64,000 bases of DNA. Origin: Varroa destructor. Lineage: Eukaryota; Arthropoda; Arachnida; Mesostigmata; Varroidae. Location of the stretch: the NCBI RefSeq assembly GCF_002443255.2, contig NW_019211457.1, positions 33,796,105-33,860,104 on the forward strand, read 5' to 3'. How positions within the stretch are numbered: position 1 is the first letter of the stretch; each line of letters begins with the position of its first letter. The position numbers and the translations under genes were made by a program. This document shows positions 46,675 to 60,824 of the stretch, one piece after another. The notes beneath the pieces are model-generated. The model ran no database searches and had not been told where the DNA came from. It saw only the letters and a program-made list of their open reading frames with translations.

Positions 46675-49600
46675 TAAGATCTGAAATGGCGACCGGAAGG
46701 AGGTCGGCTTTAACGGCGCAAGGCTGTTGGAACAGCGAGAGAGGGAGAGACGGGAGAAACGAAAATCTGTGCTAGAAGAAACAGCGCGCAAACGCCCAAA
46801 AGCAAAGGGGAAGTGGCAGAGGATAGCTGACGGCGAGTAAGAGGTTTGCTAGGCTTGAGACGAAAGAAGCTTTTTTAGGGGGCTTCCATAATGGTGCTTC
46901 AAAGCAAAGGAGCAGTAACACAACGTAGAAAAAAAACACTAGCATTCATCGTTTTGTTCTTACCCTATACCTTTATGCTGGGAAGTGAACACAGCTATGC
47001 TAGCCATAGATGGCAATGGCCCAGACTTTATGAGGACAGGAAACGCTTTGTGGGGTCAAAGGACAAGTTATGAACTATTTATGCTTCTTCGTCTTTGAAG
47101 CGGCACAATGAAATAAAAGAAAGGCAGAGGGCCAAGACGCACACTTGTCTAACTGCGACAAGAAAAGTGTGGAGGAGTGACCTAGCGTGCGGGGGAAACG
47201 CACGCTCTCCCAGTATTTCTCCTCTGTACTGTATCCTAAGACTCGGCAACCTCCTTCGACCTTCGAGTGAACGACTCAACCAGGGTAACGACCCAGTAGT
47301 TGACAGCAGTGGCAGCGAGCCGGATTCACAATGCGCGAACTGAGTGCATAATTGTGTTAAAATCACTCGACGGCAGCGGGTTGTCCATTCACTCAGAGAA
47401 AAGCAATCGGCAGCGACAGAGGACTGTTATGAAGGAGTAACAAAGGGGCTTCGAGACAAACGTGCGCACTGCAGCATAACAGGGTTAGTGAATACAGTCG
47501 TTGTGCTGCGCCTTCTGCTGCTACGACTAACCTGTCACTGAAAGCGTGGACCCAAGATAAAAGAGAAGTTAAGAGAGAACCCGTTAGAAGAAGTGCTGTA
47601 AAAGGAGGCAGTCAAGAAAAGGACATCGGTTGGTCGAGGTGACAGCAGCCTCGTTTGCTAGTTACTGCCGCAACGACAAAAACTGCTAAGTAAGTGAGAA
47701 CTATATGAAACTAAGATGTACACGCTAAAGTGACAGCAGCTGTTATTGACGCTATTCAAAGTTGTTATGGCTCAGATCATTCTCACATAACCTCTAACTC
47801 CAAACACGACCAATATTAATGGTCTATCTGCTCGCTGTACGGCACTCTAATTGAATCGCATGTAAACAGCTTGAGCGAACTGGCCGACCAATATATAATG
47901 TAACCAAGCTGCACAAGAATCTAAGCTAGTTGAGGAGTTGCGACTAAAAACTGAAAGCAGACCTCAATAGTCAACGTGAATATATTCATAATCGTACCCT
48001 GTACAATCGCGGTAGTTGTTCCAAGGCGGGATAGACGTTATGTCGTCCAACAGCTCCACGGTCAACGGCTATCTTCTTACGGTACGAAAATTGGTAGATG
48101 CAGCACCCCAGTGAAAAGCCCCCAATTTACTGTCGGAACTCATCCCTGTCCCAACCTGTCTTACTTCGAATCGAGCACTCACTCCTGTCATATTACGTAT
48201 CGTACTCCTATCGTGCGCAACATTGCGCGCTTTTGCGTGCACGTAAGTACATACGACGATAAATGCATTCAGTGCATAGAGGGCGAGCGGATGGAATAAA
48301 ACGACGTGGCGTGGGAGCCCGGAAACAAGGGGAGGAACTGATAGACGAGACAGCGTTGCCTGCCTAGGAAAGTATGTTGTGCGGATCTGAGTGACTGTTA
48401 GTATTTTGTCACCTCATAAACAGCATTATTATCGTCACTGTAATTGAATCGCTCCTCTTTATTGACCAATAGATGTATATCTGTTTGATAAAACTAGATG
48501 CTTGATACTTCTTCGCTGCGATACAATCTACCTAGAGCTCGCTCACTGCAGAAACTATGTCTAAACAGCATAATTGGCCTCGGCACATAGTGTTTGTGTC
48601 TATCTACTGCACGATCTCTTCGTAAGTTCCATCATACGTTAGTCAATGATAACGCAATACATGATCAATATTTATTCTATACATAAACCCATGCTTAATA
48701 TGTAAAGCGTTGTCTATGTGGTGTTATTTTTATTCATTCGCGAGAAAAATAATGCTAATAATATCACATTCGTTCAATTAATTTTGTGTCTTCTGCACCA
48801 AACATGCGGAAGACTGCAGGTCGGTAACCTCACAAATAGTCATTAAGAAGAGGTGACAGAACGCTGCGTCGCAACTCTTCAGTGATATTTTATTCTTTGT
48901 TTATTATATATCAACTGAGGCTGTCGCTCGCTTCGAACATCGAGGACAGCCGGGAAAACTGGGGCTGCTGTGACGAGGTGTACCGTATGGAACAGAGTCT
49001 ATTCAAAATGTACAAATTCTGTTCACGCGGCAGGCTGCGTGCACTCGCTAAGCAGCATGTATAAAGATGGCCACAACCACTACAGACTGAGTACAAACTT
49101 AAAATTTTCGCTCCAACCTAATCAAACACTCAGAAGCGTCGATGCCGCAGATGGAAAGGTAGGAGCCTATGAAGTTATTGGGTTTCTGCGCTACTTCTCC
49201 ATGCCACACGTCCTGCATAAGGAAAGGTAAGGATTCGAACTTCGAATTAAAGCTTGATAAGAGCTGCAATGGAAGCGATGAGGTGATCGTGCATCACTAG
49301 CAGTAAGTGGTCGAGCAGGTGTTGCAGAGGCAAAGGGCTCAGTGAAGCAATGGCTGTTGGCCTGCCTGGGAAGAACGACAGGAAGGGATCAACAAATATT
49401 ATTGATTATCGAAGCCGGCTAGGACCAGCGAGGGCCCCTGCTCTAGAGGGTGTGAGCTTCTGAGAACACGACTGAAGCCTCCGGTGCTAGTGGAACCGGT
49501 ATCGCCACTGGTTCGGCCGACCGATAAAGACCAAAGGACGTTGTCGAAGAGAAGGCGGAATTTAGTGGCAATGATAATTAACACCATCAATTAGGGCCAT

Positions 49601-50884
49601 CAATTACCTCAATCAACCGTCCACGCTGGACGGGGTACGGGTCGGGAATAAGGGGAGGCTGAAGAGAGATCCTTGCAGGGAAGTCCGGTCAGGGAAAGGG
49701 CTGGATTCCGATCGGGTGAAGCGGGAATCCGCCAGTGAGACCCGGTCAACGAGCCAACGGGCGAGATGCCAGCTACCATAGCCACGTTCTGAACAAGCTA
49801 ACGGTGAAATACATCGGCTACCCACTACCATTAGCTGTATTGTTTAACGGGATACCACCCCCGTGGAAGACATGACCATGTAAGGAAAAAACGACAAAGA
49901 TCGCGTGTAGAGTGATGGAGGACCACTAGATGGCGGGAGAACAAACGTCAGCGAACGAATCAAGTTGGTGCGCCGTCATAAACAGGGACGTGGAAGGTAG
50001 ATCTATATTTCGACTTTCGTACTTGGGAATGTTACTTTAGTCGTGAAAGTCAAACGAGCAGATCGACTAAGGCTTACATAGTTAACAAAAAAGAGGGCGA
50101 AGAAACCCGTGTGTTCCAATATGTACGAAGGTGAGCAGCTTTAAGTGGTATTATTCCTATTATTTTCTCTTTGCACTGATTTTACTACATGTGCGAGTTT
50201 TACCCCCTTCTAAAAGCAATGTGTTACTTCTAGGTACTGAAGCAATTCTGCCGGCAGTTGACACTGTTAGAAGAGAACGCAAATCGAAATAAAGTAGGCA
50301 CTTTGTACAATACGCTTGTCTAATAGAATAACCTAGTAGTATAGGAACAGGATAAAACTTTTGTGGAAAAAGGGTCATTGCCATATTAAGAAAAACACAG
50401 AACGATGTCAACATCTTTTTGTCGGAATCTTGCCTACTGCCGAACTCTCGCGCCACCTCTAACAAAGCCTCTCTAAAGGCATAGATATAGATAGAGCAAG
50501 TGCTGGTCGTGTCGCCCAAATGCTAGTTCTCCCAATCATTGACTCTCCGAGGTGTGCAGGGGTGCGAAACCCGCGAGTTCGGCGATGATTATTAATGGGA
50601 CTTCCGGTTGCGACTTCATCATCAAGCTTTACTTGGATGCTATCCTTGTCGCTGCTTCTACTGACACCACAACTCCTATATACTTAACCGGGTCCCTCTC
50701 TGACTGCCACTGAAGTGCCGGCACTGTTTCCAGTTGTACTAACCATAGGTTTCGCCCTCATCTAGTCTGTGTTCTTCTGCTTCACAAATCGGCGATGGCA
50801 GTGGCGTTGTGCTTATCGCCTCGCCCTCACCATTGCTCAAGATGCCGGTAGGAAGCCCTACTGTACTCTACCACTCAAAGAGAC
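46675..50884. other. Purine-rich block, then mixed; no gene called
   Basis: The plus strand is A/G-rich from 46.68 to about 47.65 kb, beginning with AAATGGCGACC (YY1/Pho-like) at 46684. Frames there (46891-47073, 47095-47343, 47344-47541 plus; 47366-47079 minus) have no domains. 49.2-50.0 kb is again G/A-rich. A 119-codon minus frame (50519-50160) is the longest, unassigned. Confidence 0.5.
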
Positions 50885-50900
50885 AAAAAAAAAAAAAAAA
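50885..50900. repeat. A16 homopolymer
   Basis: Sixteen consecutive A in a GC-richer context. No retroposon body is recognised upstream. Confidence 0.95.
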
Positions 50901-51800
50901 CGTAAAAATCCCTGAGCCTAGTTGGGCTTTGACCCTGGCTTTTGTTGCAGCTACTTCCCGCAAATTGACAACCTTGTTTGTCAGCAGCTGAGTTTCCGCA
51001 AGTGGACTACAGTAAAGATAGTAGACAAGGGTAAGCATTTAAGGCAGTTAGGGTACATCAGTTAACCCACTGACTCTACAAACGAGTTACTGTGGCTACC
51101 TCGACCTCTAAACTAATTCCAAAGAAACGACTATCTTATTCAAGTACGAAACGTTTTTTTGTATAAAGTTCACACACACCAGCTAGAAACGAGGAGTCAT
51201 ATTTTCGCTTATTTGCCTATTTTACGAGCGTGTACCCAATATTTATGGAAAGCACACATCGAAGCTCATTATTAAACAGATACCAGGGTAAATTGATAAG
51301 GTTTGCTATCAGAGGCTTAATAAATCGCGATGGACAGCTTTGTTACATACTTTATCATACGGAAATACATTCTATAAAAGATAACCACTATTTTTTTTTT
51401 TCTAAGAAAAACAGCATACTACAAGGCTATGGTACTATTTATCTACAATTAGGGCCTATTTTCGCCGTTATTTGCACAAGCGCAATTTAGACTCGGTAAG
51501 TTGTGTTCCTCAGGGCCAGACGCCGTTTAATCAAACGATGTTAGGGTTAAGAGCCTTTGGCAAAGAGTAGTACTTTTTCAGTTACTGATTACCTACAAGT
51601 AGGTAGCTCGAAATATTGACACACATATATGCTTATAAATATCGCCACTAGACACAATATAATGATAAAGAGTTAATAAGCTTTATCTATATGCTACGCC
51701 TACGATTACTACAACCAGTTCGTACAGCATAGTCGGTATATGACAATAGTTCAGATTGTGAAACAGGGAGACTACTCGGATCGGGGTATCAGGCGTCAGT
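50901..51800. other. AT-rich stretch, no supportable gene
   Basis: An 86-codon plus frame (51230-51490) has no domain. There is a short T run near 51390-51401. Confidence 0.55.
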
Positions 51801-53900
51801 CGATTTTTCTTAAAATACGTTTTGCTTCTACCTACGCTTGTCTCTCATCTCATGGGATGTTTGTAAGGATGGCACCCTCTCTGCACGGTTCACTGTTCTT
51901 AGCTTTGTCGCAGAGCCAAAAGCATGCCTTGGCCCCCCACCACGTACACATCGCGTCATTTTGTGGCCGCCATTGGTTATGCGTAGGCAGCTGATCTCTT
52001 TCTACTGGTGTCACTTGCACTTACGGAGGCACCTGCTGAAACACGCAAGGCAGTGAGCACGCGATCTACGTATGAGTGTATATGTGCCTGTGCATAGAGA
52101 ATGTGCAATGGTGTCCAAGGGAGCTCTCTTCTCATCTGCACACCGCCAGTCGCATGACAGCGGTCGGAGCTGCAACGTCTTAGCAATATCTATCTAATCT
52201 GAATATTTTCAGTCGCGGCCTAGGCTACACGTCCTTTGCTACTCTTCTCCTGTTCCATACCGTAAACGTTTCTGTTTCTCTTATTTCACTTCGTTCGTTT
52301 CTCCGTCGTGCGCGTGTTCCTGCAGAAGCAGAAACAGAACCGTCAAAACCATAAGAGGAGAGATAGAAAGAAGCCGAGACCTTGCAGGAGGTAAGCTATG
52401 CCGCTATGGTCACTATGAGGATTCTCTGATCCCTGTGATCCTTCGTTCGTACCTTGCCGTTTCGCGGCACTTTTACGCCGTAGCTAAGGGTCGCTGACCG
52501 TCTTCTTGCTGCTGTTCGCACTTCTGCTGCAGCTGCTGGTCTGTTTCATGTTAGGATTCCCGTGTCTTTGGTCTTCTTTTTTCTCTCTTACGTATCACCG
52601 TCAATGACCGGCTAGGCTTTTGCCCTTGGTGCCCCGCAGGAGCAAGTCCCAGCTGCTGAAAGACGCCGTCTCGCCCGCTTCTGTCCGTTCTCGCCTTTCT
52701 TTACTGCCACTACCACTCATGGTTGCCCGTGTCTGGGTATGACCAAGCGGTGACCATCGCTTCCTGTTCTTTCTCGTACCAAGACAGCTCCATAGCCCTT
52801 GTCTGTGTCCGCGCTGCCACAGCTACCGCCGGCAGCGTAAACTAGAGACGCCGCATGGACTGAGGTTTCCTTGTCTCCGATCTCGGCTCCTTGGCGCGAT
52901 CGGGCAGTCAACTACCAAAGGCATGTCGGTCGCTCGCCCACTGAGCAGGCTCAGAACGGGCGATAGTATGAGCTGAATGTGAGAGGTCTCGGCCTGACCC
53001 GACTCGTCTCATTCGTCTCATCTGTCACTGGGATCAGCGACCAGCGCCATTCCGCGCACGGAGACAGCGAGCGCTGCCGCTGCCACTGTCGGTGCCGGCG
53101 CCACTCCTGCACGCACAGCTACGTCCGAGTCTACTCGACCCCAAGTGTGCTCGTCCTCGCTCTGTCGCTCGCACCCATCTTTTCTATGCTATTCTCTTTC
53201 TATGGCTCAGCGCCTGCCTCTCGTGTCTACGTCATAGTGGCTATACCAGCAGGATTTTCAGCCTGTCGACCAACAAAGGCTGGGCTAGCAGCGAATCGAC
53301 CTTTCGGCGATCGGTTCATGTTTAGAGCCGTCCGGTCCACAACTCGCAGCTGCGACTGCCTGGACGACCGAAGTGTTTGTCTGCAGAAGGGTCTCACGGT
53401 CTTCGCAGTGTCGAGCTTTGAGACGAGCTAATGTGTCGATACGGAGAGCCGGGTAAACGGGACGAGTCCACCGTGCGGCTTCCTCGTACATGCACTACTA
53501 AGATGGAAGGGATTGGTTCAGGCATGGTGAGCCTACTGAGCCGAATTGGGTACTGCTGATTCGACCAGCGTTGAAGAGCATAGATCGTGCTGACCCCGCA
53601 GGATTTCAAGAATTTCCTTTCCACCTAGAATTCACGGCGCACAAGCCTGTTGTAGACCGGAGGATCATTTTAGGCCTTGCTTAGACTTGCTTCATTGGTC
53701 CTAACTCATTTCTGTTTATATCTTCGAAGCCACTTCTTTCTTAGGGACATCCATTCTTCTTACCTGCTTCATATTTCTCTGTACGCAGCCACGATTCTCG
53801 CAGCTGTATTCCCTATTACTCCATTTCACACCTATCAAGGCACGTTTTTGAGCGGTGTTTGTCTCGCAATCGAGCGTACTTCCCACTGATTGATAGGCTA
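51801..53900. other. Pyrimidine-rich GC-richer block, no gene called
   Basis: C/T-rich plus strand. A 150-codon plus frame (52979-53431) and opposed minus frames (53285-53491, 53394-53624) overlap without any domain. The block resembles others in which stop codons are scarce because of composition. A minus-strand CCAATGGCGGCC at about 51964-51975 resembles a YY1/Pho site. Confidence 0.5.
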
Positions 53901-55870
53901 TTTCTTCTCTGAGACTAACGAAAATGAATCAAAGATGCATTGATGTCGTTATGATATATGCCGTAGGCATACTTTGAACAATATGTACCTAGACTGGCTA
54001 AACAATAAAGAGATAGCGCGTCTACATCCAAATCTGAGGCTCTTCGTTAAAAAAAATTAAAACAATTAACGCTAATTTACTAGTCTATTCTACCGTATGG
54101 GTGTATGCAAGCTTTCATAGGTAAGAATAGCGTACGTGGTTTACTTTTTCGTCCGTAAGCTTTCCTACTGTAATGTGCAACTAGTGTTCCTTGAAAAAAA
54201 CTCAGCTATAGTCTTTTAGAAAAGATCTAGCTGCGTTGTAAATACTTGATTTTTTATATGACAATTTTCTTAAGCCCTGGCCAACTTCCGACCCATAATG
54301 CTTTGTAACTTCTGACTATTAAGTCTTTCTGGGCAGTACTACGGAAGCTGTGAGGCGCATTTGCTAGCTTTCGTAGCCGCACAACCTTTATCACCTGTAT
54401 GAGCGTCCAATATTGTTAGTATGTTGCTCGCGTCGTCGTCCCTAACGATCTGATACACCAGATCGTGACAAGGTTCAGGTGCATGTTCATATCCCCTGTC
54501 TAATTTGAGCCTTTTTCCTGGCTGGTTTGCAACTTAAATATGATTTCACTTTGAATGCCCTTGTCCTATTCAGGTGGACTGCACGTCCACAGATTTGAAA
54601 TTAGCACTCGAGTCTCTATCAATAGAAATAGTCTCCGTGTAGCAAAGTTCCGAAGAAATCTTCAGATACTTAGATCCGAACACACGATTTATGTAAAACT
54701 GGCCCACGATTCTATCCTCGTTGTCGGCTGAACCATCACCGTTACAATTCTAGCATTCAGCAAAACACCAATTTCGCGTCAAGCTCATCCATGTAGTGCT
54801 ACCCATACGTGCACAGAATGCTTCATGAAGTCAATGGGTCCACTATGATGAGCGCATCTATTGCATGCGGGCATGAACAAAATTGATAAAAGCCAATTCG
54901 TTGCTACATGTCTAAACAGTGAGGCGATCGGTCTAATTCTAAACCAGCCGGTGTTGTTAAGATTTATATGATCACTTGCAACTTCTCGTAGATAAAGGTA
55001 CAAGACTATAAAAACTTTTTTTTACTAACCCGTATAAGTTACTTCTCGTAAAAGCTAAGACGGTAGTATTGGTTTGCTTTCGCTGCTTAAAGCTTCAGAA
55101 ATTAACCGTACGTAATATACCAATTACGTCGTCACCACTCAATGTTGACATTCGGCTTATTATACATAATTCCATGGCAGTTTTGTTGTTGTTTACTTAT
55201 TTAACATTAGAAATGAGAGAAGAACATAATGTAAATGTATAATTGATTTTGTGGTTAAAAGAGCTCGCTAAGTAAAATGCAGTTTCGCCTAGAGAATAAG
55301 AAGTATTGCTGTTTTACACTAAATTCGATTGATAAAATCCAAGCCAGAAAATCGAAGAAAAAGTTCTTAGAAAGAAAGGCTACCTGATTACGAAGTGCGA
55401 TGGTATCACACTTCAGACATTTAGGCTTGGCTCTGCTGTTGAACGTCGAACGTTGCTATACTACGAAATACCCATTAAAACTGTAGCAATCTCATGCTTA
55501 ATACGCTGCTTGCGCTTGCATTTTTTCATTTGTTCATCTACATTTGTTTTAAGCCAGAAGACAGTAGCTGTTTCTCTTTGTCTTCTTCTTTTCCTTTCGT
55601 TCAGATCCAATGCAATAACGATTCTAGTCTCGCTGTTTTACGCTTGTGATCCCCAAGAGGTCCAAATAAGTTTCAAATGGCATAGTCTACTCGTGTAGGT
55701 ACATATCGCCGGCCAACTGAGCTCATATCACATTGCCCCAATTGACACTGCAAGTGTCACACAATGTAATGGTATATGCAAGCCAATACGCACAGACGTA
55801 CGGTAAAGCTGAAGCCTGTGCCCACATAGACTGGTCTGTATGACTCAACCAAGCGTACCGGAGCTCCGTA
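53901..55870. other. AT-rich stretch, no supportable gene
   Basis: A 72-codon minus frame (55003-54785) contains PACNRCAHHSG, a Cys/His patch too short to assign. A minus frame at about 54534-54339 is open for 65 codons and ends with a possible donor (ACAG then GTGATAAAG), but no acceptor is convincing. A perfect 8-base hairpin lies at 54445-54466. Confidence 0.5.
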
Positions 55871-58630
55871 CTACGCTCCAAGGCTGTTGTCATATTTACC
55901 AACTATCCAGGCTCCTTCGCAAGCTGATTCTGCCTTTGCATCAGCCGCGTCAGTGAGGTTGTTGTTGCTAGCTGTAATTCCAACCGTTTGTCGACCTGTC
56001 GACCCAGGCATTCCGCGGACACCTTTTTCTTTTTCACCAAAGTCAACCAGATCGCCATAGCAGATCGTGGCATCGCTTCGCCGCCCAGGGCATCCCTGTA
56101 CGACCACGCTAGTGGTTGGCGAGCTGTCGTCGACGTAGACATGGTGCCGACAGTTGCTGTCGCCGTCTGTGGTGCCAGGTTCTCGCCGTTCACGTTCCTC
56201 TCCTCGAGGGCTTTTCTGCTCGTTCCCATTTTTTCTCGTTCGCTATATTCTGTGTTGCCGCAGAGAAATTCGCAGCCTCGGGCCGGCTGCCACAGCGTCC
56301 CATCCGCTCGACATCGGGACGCCACCGCAGAACGAAGCTGCAGGAGGGACAGTCACCGACTATTCTTAGCGCCGCTGTAGCTCTATCTAGCAGTAGCGTT
56401 GGGCGTTCCTTTTCGCGGTACTGCCTCTGCTGTTTGTTATGCGAATAGCGTCGTCGGCATGTTTTGCCGGCCTGCTTGTGCCAGTCGCTGGGCGGCGTCT
56501 GGGGCTGTTGGAAGTCTGAAGCTCCTCGCAAGCCTAGCCAGGGCAAATCAAACCCAACCAACACCGGCTGCTTAGCTGCCTGTTCGACGCTTGAAGTCAA
56601 GCTCTCCTTGCCGCAACGTCCCATCATCAGCGCCGCGTAGTTGCCCTACTACCATCATCGTCGTACGAGCACTGCCCTGGGCCCCGTTCACTCGGTATAC
56701 AGTTGGCTGCTCAGCGATCCTGTAGCAGTTCCCACTTGCTTGCCCCTGTGTGTCTATGTGTGTGTATGTTTATGCCTCTCCCGCTTCCCATTATGCCCAA
56801 CGTCGACTCTGTTTGGCTGGTGTCGTCCATCCCGGTCGACCAAGCGAGCGGCCTAGTCCTAACGACATCCCCTATCGGAATGTTCCTCTGCATACACAAG
56901 AAGGTGAAGCTAAAAAACATTTCTCATGCACGGTTTTCCTTTTTCGTTCGCTGGTTCTCCCCTGCGTGAAGATTCTTGAACGTGGTTTGCGTCGAGATCG
57001 GATAACAGCACCTGAAAGGGGGAAGCATGGCATCGGAAACCTCCAGCCTACGCCGTTAGCAAAACCTCGTTCCCTTAGGGTCCCAAGCAGCAAAGCCTCG
57101 AGCACACTCACCAACGACACAACCACGCTTTCACACAAAATTGTCTCCCAGCGTTTCCTTGACGTGGACTGCCTTTCCTTGTTCTTCTGTCCAATCGCAT
57201 CTGAGACGTTCATATTTTGGCGTCAACGTCTGCGTTGCAGCGAACTGTCGGCTCTTGCGATATATCTCCTTTCTTCCATTCTTCTTCTAGTTTTCTATAG
57301 TATAAATATCGACACTCTTTCGATCTTTTACTATGACCTGCAGACTTCCGTATGAAAAAAGCAAAAACAAGGGTCGTCGGGCGCCATCTCGGTTCACCGT
57401 TGTCAGCGTGTACTTTCACATTCGCTATCTTCCCTCTCAACCGCCACTATTACGCCCAATCACCTCGCTCCCACTGTCGCCCAATATACTACTACTGCTG
57501 CTGCAGATGCTATTGTGACCCACTTGCGATTGCGTTCGATCGACTTCAACCCAACTGTTGATCCCTCGCGACCTTTCAGCGACGACGCAGTCAGGCACTG
57601 GGTTGCAACAGTGACGCGTCGCTGTGCCCAGGCTCCCACAAGTTTTACAGATGGATAGCACACGGCCAGCCACTGTTGAGCGTTACCAGGGGGCCAGCGT
57701 AACGATGACGCCAGCTTGTTGCCCCTTTCAGAGTTCTTCGATGAAATGTCCAATCCTAACTAACTCTTTACCTTTCCTGAGTGCGAGCCGCAACGGCAGC
57801 GTAGCAGCGAGAGTAGCAATCGTAGTGCTGCAGCTTAAGGCGCAAAAGTCCGCCCTCACGCTACATTCACCTCACTCCAGTTAAACGCTTCAATTGAGTT
57901 TAATTTGCTAAGTTGCTTGCACACTGTCTGCCATCGCCACTTCTGCTGCAGCTGTTTCTCGCTTCCCAACTTCTTACACTGCTGTATTGGGACGATTTTG
58001 TGGGAAGCTGGAGGAACTGTTGGAAACGACCGCTGGAGGCAAAGTCGCTCTTTTGATCACTACAACCTCTCGATGCCTCGGTTAATGCGTTACATTTCGT
58101 TCAATCGATGACTGAGTATTTGATTCACTAGAACGGTGAGTGAGTATCCTGTTTCAACTAGATAGCCGTCGATCAGCTACCGCGTGACCGCACAAGCTGC
58201 ATCTTGTGGCCATGCGACTGATCGCGTTGGCCACGTTCTAATCTACCCCTACCAGAAGTCATCTACAAGTTGGCCATTGGCGCAGCCAGACATCAGTAGC
58301 GAAAACTTCGTTTGTCTCGAATGATAATGACAAATACTTCTAACAATAGCTACAATAGTAGCAGAAAAGAAACGACAGAATCTAACTGAGATACAGCCCG
58401 GCCTGTCTTCTATAGCATCACAAGTTAATCATGCCTTCTTGTTAGTACTCCCGTTCTCTCTCTGCTCTGCACTGTCGCATTATCTCAAGCTGCCTTCATC
58501 ACGCTCCCTCAATTGCGTCTCACCCTTCCCCTCGGTAGAGATGCTCTGGATCCACTTCTACAGAAGCACATATTACTCGACCGACTGGCGTGCCAGGCTG
58601 GGTTCGCGGTTGCCATCGCCCTAAGTGCCT
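55871..58630. other. GC-richer block with frames open on both strands
   Basis: Between 55.87 and 57.9 kb up to three frames of 70-201 codons are open at once on both strands (for example 55903-56325 minus, 55988-56380 plus, 56190-56627 minus, 56750-57355 plus). The translations are rich in Arg, Ser, Pro, Leu and Cys and show no domain. Since no single frame stands out, scarcity of stop codons from composition is the simplest reading. Exons of a spliced gene could still be hidden here. Confidence 0.45.
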
Positions 58631-60824
58631 AAAATGAGCGACGACGACGGTGGCGACGAGCATAGCCGGGACGGTTCGACTCGCTCCAATTTCTGCCTCA
58701 GCTTACTCCACTATCATGACGCCTAGTTTTCTCTAATGGTTCCTCTACGTTTTTCGTTTCCTTGAACAGTCTAGCATTTTCCCCTTCAACTCGGAAAGAT
58801 AAGCTCGCTTGAACGCAGCACACCAAGCGAAAGGAGTGTCTCCAATGCTTCCTGAGCACTCCTTAGGGGATCATCCGAGTCTCCTTTCTGCCTGTCGACG
58901 AACTCGTTGCAGTGGTGCGCAGTAAACGAGCTCGTGCTAGAGAACTCGCGTAGGCAATTATTTGCTACTGATGGCCTTCTTTCTGGTCTCCGGCTGCCGG
59001 TTCGTGCTCGACAAAACCGCTGCTTCTGTCTCCATTGTATCGTTGGTTAGGGGCGTTACCACCGGAGTTTGGCCACAAGCGAGCCGCTGTACAAAGATAG
59101 ATCACATATGCAAACAAGAAGCACCGAGCGCGCAACGCGTATCGCACAAAGCAGTTCGGAAAGAAGCATGCACCTACACACATCGAAGTTTTTCTCGTTT
59201 TGTTTGTCCGCTCAAATGGGTAACCGTCTTCAATCTTCAGGCAGAGTAACGGGGGCTTTTTAAACTAAAACACAACAAGCGGCAAACGCAATAGAACGAG
59301 AGACGAGCCTGCCAGTCATGTGGGACTTAGGTCTTCATAGCGCTATTTTTGCCACATCTAATACTGTTACTGATGCGTCTTTCTCCTGCTGCCGCTTCAG
59401 CTGCCAGCCTCACGTACTTCTACCCAGAAATAGCATTGCAGCTAGCTTTGCATGCATTATCTTCATGTATATATATATAAACTCGATGGTAATATTGTGT
59501 GCAATATCTAGCTGCTATTGATACTTGCAAAATGGCTAGATTACACCGGTTCTAGTCATCTCTCCGTCCGCTAACATGGAGATGAAGTCTTTCAGGTAAC
59601 GCTCAGACAGGTTCGTTCGTCGCGCGATGGCTATGCTGGCATCGCCGCTCTGCACCGTTCCAATGATGACGATGGTAGCGGCAGCGACTCTTGCTTGCGG
59701 ACTAAGCTCATCTCTCTTTCATACATATTCAGTGATCCATCCCGTGACATCGACGCGTCAGAGGACTAAACTAAGACTACCCTATCCTAGCTACGCAGGC
59801 GATAAGTAGATCCCGCCTCTTCCGAATCATCGATGAGTTTCCTCATCGCAACCGCTGTATAAGCTGCTGTCGTCGTGATGGCATCGTTGCCAAACTCAGC
59901 GTCTGATCCTGGCGCGCTTGCCAAAGCCGCCTATCATGCAGCCAACCAAGCAATAATTCTATCAAATCGTTCGCAGGAAGCGGTAGGGAACGAAGTGATT
60001 AAAGCAGTGTAAATCACCCACCAAGAGACCAGTTGCCTCATGGATACCATACTTTTATTTTCCAGCGTTTTTGTCAATCTAATTTTGTATGTTGCCTTTT
60101 AGCGTTTGATTTTTCATTAGTTTAATCTTATCACCATTTCACCTTAGTATAGCGATATGTGTGAGTTTCGGAAGTTTTAAAAACTATCTGTGCAGTTTGA
60201 CAATGAATCTGTCTTTGGACATGCCGACTACCTTAGAATGTCAGATCATTAGGCTGCCGATATTGCTCCCCATAATTACATAAACGACATATCATAACTT
60301 CACCGTGCGAGTGTGCATTTAGATAATCGAATGAACCTACGGTCGAGTCTGTTTCCTAATTATTCGATCCATTCTCTTCAGCTTCCTCTCTGTTCCTTCG
60401 CAATGCATTTCCTTTTCCGCTTCTTGCATGTTTTGATTTCCACTACTTCAGCTTCTCTCAATTCTTGCCCGCGTCAACGTCTTCGTCGCCGTTGTTGTCC
60501 TTTTGCAACAAAGAGGGCTCAATGCTGATGAGTTGAAAGTCTTCGCCCTCTTCACGGCCGGCAAACTCATCATCTTAGTGTACAGTTTATAGCTTGCAGC
60601 CATACCGCTACGACGCTTTCCGTTGCCGGCGCTTCAACCGTTCAACGAACTCCGCATACCCTACTCCCTTTCCCGGTTACCTATTTATATATCCTCAAAA
60701 TCCTGTCGCAAACGTCGCTGCTAATGCTGATGCCCCTACGGTTTATATGGCCGCTGCTGTTGCCGTGGTCGGACCCTGCTTCTCAGAAAGTACTTCTGTC
60801 CCCTCTTTTGTCGTGCCTGCTTAG
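58631..60824. other. GC-richer pyrimidine-rich block, no gene called
   Basis: The plus frames 58962-59249 (95 codons), 60313-60528 and 60594-60824 (76 codons, Ala, Pro and Tyr-rich) have no domains I can name. The plus strand stays C/T-biased up to the turn at 60.82 kb. A short TATATATATATA run lies at 59469-59480. Confidence 0.45.

Noticed and set aside
49228..49245. AGTTCGAATCC on the minus strand, like a tRNA B box
   Set aside because: The flanking bases do not form a T-arm stem and no A box is seen.
54445..54466. Eight-base perfect hairpin
   Set aside because: Several are expected by chance in a window of this size.
54339..54534. 65-codon minus frame with a donor-like end, possible internal exon
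   Set aside because: The acceptor lacks a pyrimidine tract and frames of this size are common by chance.
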